Assembly (NCBI GenBank): GCA_002310075.1
Contig: DBXU01000040.1
Span: 3,502 to 13,483, forward strand
Length of the DNA stretch: 9,982 bases
Source of the DNA: Bacteroidales bacterium UBA1204
Lineage (GTDB): Bacteria > Bacteroidota > Bacteroidia > Bacteroidales > F082
Direction: 5' to 3'
The notes under the pieces are model-generated. The model searched no databases. It saw nothing but the letters and a program-made list of their open reading frames with translations, and had not been told where the DNA came from. Positions 6,765-9,982 of this stretch are shown here, piece by piece. A program made the position numbers and the translations under genes. Within the stretch, counting starts at the first letter, position 1. Each line of letters opens with the position of its first letter.

Positions 6765-7748
6765 TTAGTTTTCCCTATGCGCATTGACGATATCCAATGC
6801 CAGATAGAGAGCCGCCCTATAGGCATCGGGCGTGGCTTGGTTCAGATTAGCCAACTCGAACTCGGGCCCTTGCAGCGGCGCCGTCACTACCGCCGGCAAA
6901 CCCGCCCAATAATAGGCACAGCTGTCGTCAGAAAGCAATCGGAAGGGCAACGTACCCTGCTCATGGGTCATGGCAAGCACCACATCATATTTCTTCCACA
7001 TGCCTGTGGCGAAAAACTGCGTGGACGTGAAAGGGCCAAAGGCTAGGAGGCCCTTCTCCTGAGCCATCTCCACAGCCTCAGCAACGATATGGTTGGCGCC
7101 TTCGGAAAAACCCTCGGGGTCGATGCCCAGCACAGCCATCTTGGGCGAAGCAAGCATGAAATCCTTTTTCATGGCCGACGACAACAAAGCCAGCTTACCC
7201 ACCACATAGTCCTTCGTGAGCAGCGGCAGGGCCTTCTGTAACGGCATGGGATCCGTCAGCAGGGCCATCTTCATCATGCCGCTCACCAACACTTGCATTG
7301 TGTCGGCAGCTTGGAACAACGACGACAGGAACTCCTTATGCGTCTGGCACAGGGATGGCGATGAAGGCGCCATCACCACCGCATCGAGATAGCCCACACG
7401 CAAGTCCTCAGAAGCCCGTTTCATCGACATGATATCCATCTCCGTCGACACCTCCGTAACCATGCCAGGATCAATCTTAAGCTCCTTGTCAACGATATTG
7501 ACGATGTTGAACTTCTGCCCCCATGCCTGACGTGCGTCACGGGTCAAGGAATAGTTGAAGCTATCCAATCCGAAGTTCTTCTTATAATAGGAAAACGCCT
7601 TCGACTGGCCATACAAGACGGGCGTCATCATGCCTAACATCCTAGCGTCGTCAAAAGCCTTTATGACGAGCTCATAACCCACACCGTTGAGGTCGCCATG
7701 GGTGAGCCCCACACGGGGCAACTGGAGCGATTGTACCGTTTCTTGCAT
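6765..7748 (-). CDS. PdxA-family protein (4-hydroxythreonine-4-phosphate dehydrogenase-like), probably degenerate
   Basis: This 327-aa protein has the length and layout of PdxA, the NAD-dependent enzyme that oxidises 4-phosphohydroxy-L-threonine in DXP-dependent vitamin B6 synthesis. Family landmarks are the N-terminal GDLNGVGYE (18-26), a THKEFL (136-141) where PdxA has GHTEF, MTHEQG (260-265) where PdxA has MYHDQG, and AGLP (282-285). Several key residues differ. Of the three metal-binding histidines, the first (H137) and third (H262) remain. The second, in T-H-x-P-L, is replaced (TDPMPL, 165-170), and the Asp after the third is Glu. The conserved NPHAGE reads DPEGFS. Positions matching the E. 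coli substrate ligands Lys274, Asn283 and Arg292 appear to be Arg270, Tyr279 and Val288. The loop before H137 is about seven residues short. Homology is confident; canonical PdxA activity is doubtful. It is transcribed from its own promoter and possibly also by read-through from waaA. Confidence 0.85.
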   Translation of the reverse strand: MQETVQSLQLPRVGLTHGDLNGVGYELVIKAFDDARMLGMMTPVLYGQSKAFSYYKKNFGLDSFNYSLTRDARQAWGQKFNIVNIVDKELKIDPGMVTEVSTEMDIMSMKRASEDLRVGYLDAVVMAPSSPSLCQTHKEFLSSLFQAADTMQVLVSGMMKMALLTDPMPLQKALPLLTKDYVVGKLALLSSAMKKDFMLASPKMAVLGIDPEGFSEGANHIVAEAVEMAQEKGLLAFGPFTSTQFFATGMWKKYDVVLAMTHEQGTLPFRLLSDDSCAYYWAGLPAVVTAPLQGPEFELANLNQATPDAYRAALYLALDIVNAHREN

Positions 7749-7782
7749 AGCCTAACTCTTTATTGAATTGAAAATCAGGCTT

Positions 7783-7813
7783 CAAAATTAAGCATTAAAA
7801 ACCGAAAAACAAA
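7783..7813 (-). promoter_or_regulatory. Promoter of the pdxA-like gene (-33/-7 pair)
   Basis: On the - strand TTTG (7810-7813) is followed by exactly 19 nt and then TAATTTTG (7783-7790), an exact fit to the Bacteroidota TTTG-N19-TAnnTTTG promoter. The -7 box lies 34 nt before the ATG. The site is inside the 77-nt gap after waaA, so the pdxA-like gene can be expressed independently. It is the best-formed promoter in the window. No Shine-Dalgarno precedes the ATG. Confidence 0.75.
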
Positions 7814-7825
7814 TTAATTTTCAAT

Positions 7826-9094
7826 TTAATGCAAAAAATCGTTTTTGATCTTGCCCATGATAGTTGCCGTGGCACCCAGCTGTCGGTTCACATAGGTCTT
7901 GCAAATCGATGACGCCTCACGGCAGAAAGCCTCGTCATCGACCAAGCGGGTGAAGACGGCATCAAGGTCCTGCTGGCTGCTCACGGCAAAAGCGCCGCCC
8001 AAACTCACCAGGTCGACTGCTTCCTTGAAACCTTTGTGTTTGGGTCCGAAGACCACCGGGCAGCCAAAAGCCACTGCTTCCTGCGTGTTGTGTATGTTCA
8101 CGCCGAAACCGCCTCCGATATAGGCGAAACGAGCATATTGGTATAATTGCGACAGCATCCCAATGGTGTCGATCACCAGTACCTTTGAAGGCTGATATGC
8201 GTCAAGCCCAGTGTAAAAGCCGCAACCGGGGAAAAGCGCCTCGATGTCCTCCAAATGCGTTGCCGAAATGTCGTGCGGCGCGATGATGAGGCAATAGTCG
8301 TCGGGCATCTTGGGGAGAAAACCCTGTAGCAGCTTCTCATCAGGCGGCCAGGTGCTGCCAGCCACGAGGCACTTGCGTCCATCGATGAAATGCTCGATTT
8401 CGGGGAAAGGCTTTGCTTGCTCAGCGATGTCTGCCACACGGTCGAAGCGCGTGTCGCCACATAGCGTGACATTGTCGAAACCATGCGCATGCAACAGCTC
8501 GACGGTGGTTTCATCCTGCACGAAGAAATGTGTCACCGCCCGAAGCTGCTTAAGGAACCATTTGCCATAGCCTCGGAAGAAAAACGAATCGGGCTTAAGG
8601 ATGAGCGAGATGTAATAAAGAGGGATGCCCGCCTTCTTCAAGGCATGCATATAATTGAACCAAAACTCGTATTTGATGAAGAAAGCGGCCACAAAATGAT
8701 GCCTTTCGAGCCATTGCTTGGCATGAAGGGCGGTGTCGGAAGGCAGATAGAGCACTTCGTCGGCCAATGGATAGTCTTTGCGGACCTCATACCCCGAAGG
8801 CGAGAAAAACGTCAGCGAGATCTTGTGTTGCGGAAACTCTTTTTTCAACGCCTCGATGACGGGACGGCCTTGCTCAAACTCGCCCAAAGAAGCAGCATGA
8901 AACCAAATCCAGTCGCCATCCTCCTCATTCTTGCGGCCTCTATTTCGATTAAGAAGCCTTTGAAGAGGTTTCCCCTCCTGCCATTGTTTACGTCGTCCTT
9001 CCACCCACTGCTTGGCCTTGGCGTTGCCAAAGAAAGCGGCAACGTGCACGCCAAAAGTGTATAGCAGGACTCCTATGGTAAACAGGATGAGCAT
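7826..9094 (-). CDS. waaA: 3-deoxy-D-manno-octulosonic acid (Kdo) transferase
   Basis: WaaA (KdtA) transfers Kdo from CMP-Kdo to lipid IVA on the inner face of the cytoplasmic membrane, the first core step of LPS assembly. The 422-aa length fits Bacteroidota WaaA. An N-terminal hydrophobic segment (about residues 2-22) anchors the protein. The GT30 N-terminal domain has HAASLGE (66-72), whose Glu72 matches the catalytic base of the family. The C-terminal CMP-Kdo domain has GDTRFDR (213-219), GSTWPPDE (246-253), APH (272-274) and a GGGFGVNIHNTQEA block (327-340) followed by GCPVVFGP. All expected landmarks are intact. The start codon lies 2 nt after the stop codon of the upstream outer-membrane gene, with no Shine-Dalgarno, which suggests translational coupling. 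No terminator follows, so transcripts may run into the pdxA-like gene. Confidence 0.95.
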   Translation of the reverse strand: MLILFTIGVLLYTFGVHVAAFFGNAKAKQWVEGRRKQWQEGKPLQRLLNRNRGRKNEEDGDWIWFHAASLGEFEQGRPVIEALKKEFPQHKISLTFFSPSGYEVRKDYPLADEVLYLPSDTALHAKQWLERHHFVAAFFIKYEFWFNYMHALKKAGIPLYYISLILKPDSFFFRGYGKWFLKQLRAVTHFFVQDETTVELLHAHGFDNVTLCGDTRFDRVADIAEQAKPFPEIEHFIDGRKCLVAGSTWPPDEKLLQGFLPKMPDDYCLIIAPHDISATHLEDIEALFPGCGFYTGLDAYQPSKVLVIDTIGMLSQLYQYARFAYIGGGFGVNIHNTQEAVAFGCPVVFGPKHKGFKEAVDLVSLGGAFAVSSQQDLDAVFTRLVDDEAFCREASSICKTYVNRQLGATATIMGKIKNDFLH

Positions 9095-9096
9095 GG

Positions 9097-9915
9097 TTAA
9101 TTATAATAGAACTCTGCGGGCTGACGCTGGTAGGTTGGGATGTTCCAACTGACGCGGATGCCATAATACAAGTCGTTGTAGCGCTTGTGCGGATCCGTGT
9201 AGCCCACAGGCTCCATATGGCCTGTTTCGGGATTGGTGAAGACCCTGAAATCATACTCGCGGAGATCCTTGGAAAGAGCGTAGGTCACTTCCAAAGACAC
9301 CGAGAAATTCAGCAGACGGGTATCGCTCAAAAACAGGTATCCCGCCTCGAGATGACCCGCTGGGCCACCACGCATCCGGTCGTAGCCATATTCATAGTCG
9401 CCATACACCACATATGGCGTGTTGTACATCTCTTGTTGGAAATCGATGCGGAAACGGGTCAGATGATAGCCCAAGCCAGCCTGCACAAAGATACCACAGT
9501 TGGGATTGGGGCCCAAAGGCAACAGCTTGCCCGCCTCGGCCTGAAAATGGACGCCACGTTGGTCGACCAAGAACGATGCGACACTGCCGGCACCACCGAT
9601 GATATTGCCGTCGGTGTTGGTGATGCCTTCACCAAACACAGCAATACGGTCACCCCTCGACCTACCGCCGAAGATATAATTGCCATTAAGGGTAAACAGC
9701 CAATTGCTTTCCGTCTTGTGCACGACGCCACCGCCGATGGTGCTCCCGATCTTATAGTCTTTGGCAGCATCCAAGGCAGGAAGACGAAGTGCGTAGGTGG
9801 CTTGAAACATCGTCACCGGGATGCTTTCTTTCATAATGCTTTTCGTAAGGATTTGGGCCGAAAGCGGCATTGCGAAAGCCGACAATAGGAATAAAGAAAT
9901 AAAGAGTCTACGCAT
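9097..9915 (-). CDS. Putative outer-membrane beta-barrel protein of unknown function
   Basis: This 272-aa protein starts with a signal peptide (about residues 1-21: MRR, a hydrophobic stretch, then PLSAQ). The rest is rich in Gly and aromatic residues and has alternating polar and hydrophobic strands typical of outer-membrane barrels, for example around NWLFTLNGNYIFG, GIFVQAGLGYHL, GHLEAGYLFL, NFSVSLEVTYAL and LYYGIRVSWNI. No lipobox cysteine and no T9SS sorting domain is present. The C-terminus does not end in the classic Phe. No named family was recognised. It is the first gene of a two-gene unit with waaA (2-nt gap), which hints at a role in the outer membrane or LPS layer, though operon position alone proves little. 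A weak -7-like TATTTTCG lies at 9937-9944 on the - strand. Confidence 0.75.
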   Translation of the reverse strand: MRRLFISLFLLSAFAMPLSAQILTKSIMKESIPVTMFQATYALRLPALDAAKDYKIGSTIGGGVVHKTESNWLFTLNGNYIFGGRSRGDRIAVFGEGITNTDGNIIGGAGSVASFLVDQRGVHFQAEAGKLLPLGPNPNCGIFVQAGLGYHLTRFRIDFQQEMYNTPYVVYGDYEYGYDRMRGGPAGHLEAGYLFLSDTRLLNFSVSLEVTYALSKDLREYDFRVFTNPETGHMEPVGYTDPHKRYNDLYYGIRVSWNIPTYQRQPAEFYYN

Positions 9916-9965
9916 AAAAATGATTTTTGATTCAAACGAAAATACAAGCGTTTTATTGTTTGGCT

Positions 9966-9982
9966 CCCGCCCGAACGGCGGG
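9966..9982. other. GC-rich hairpin cut by the window end
   Basis: CCCGCC (9966-9971) and GGCGGG (9977-9982) form a perfect 6-bp stem with loop CGAAC. The preceding GGCT (9962-9965, of which the C and T are next to the stem) suggests the stem could continue past the edge. It lies 51 nt upstream of the outer-membrane gene. It may be the terminator of a gene outside the window or a leader structure; the missing flank prevents a choice. Confidence 0.45.

Noticed and set aside
8483..9064. 193-codon ORF on the + strand
   Set aside because: It is antisense to waaA, whose motifs are complete.
9187..9888. 233-codon ORF on the + strand
   Set aside because: It is antisense to the outer-membrane gene, which has a signal peptide and barrel-like strands. 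The + strand translation has no coherent domain.

Overview
The window looks like chromosomal DNA from a member of the Bacteroidota, most likely the order Bacteroidales. Three independent signs support this. Three proteins end in a type IX secretion system (T9SS) type A C-terminal sorting domain. Promoters carry the Bacteroidota -7 box (TAnnTTTG), once together with a -33 TTTG at the expected 19-nt spacing. Leaders are A/T-rich and lack Shine-Dalgarno sequences. The genus cannot be fixed from the sequence alone.

Layout. Positions 1-374 hold no credible gene. This stretch contains a short repeat family (8-26, 55-78, 165-188) whose last two copies form the ends of a nested palindromic element of about 134 bp, followed by two candidate promoters (a sigma-54-like -24/-12 pair and a housekeeping -7 box). 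Positions 375-6666 on the + strand hold a tandem array of three paralogous secreted proteins (677, 643 and 653 aa). Each has a signal peptide, Asp-box repeats of a sialidase-like beta-propeller and a T9SS sorting domain. Each gene has its own candidate promoter and its own strong intrinsic terminator, so each appears monocistronic. The second and third are the closest pair and share leader sequence and a nearly identical 3' end. Positions 6765-9915 on the - strand hold, in transcription order, a putative outer-membrane beta-barrel protein, the Kdo transferase waaA and a PdxA-family protein. The first two are separated by only 2 nt. The pdxA-like gene has its own well-matched promoter just downstream of the waaA stop codon. 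The + and - strand blocks converge on one symmetric terminator at 6692-6720.

How the genes relate. The three propeller proteins should be exported by Sec and then carried across the outer membrane by the T9SS. In species that anchor T9SS cargo, attachment is to a lipopolysaccharide, and WaaA supplies the Kdo core step of LPS synthesis. The neighbourhood therefore has a cell-envelope flavour, although a functional link between the two blocks is inference.

Most notable observations: the PdxA-like protein has lost several metal- and substrate-binding residues of PdxA and may be a pseudoenzyme or repurposed enzyme; the array of secreted Asp-box propellers lacks the sialidase arginine motif and has unknown ligands; the paralogue 3' ends look homogenised past the stop codon; and there is a nested palindromic element upstream. 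No tRNA, rRNA, CRISPR array or transposase gene is visible.
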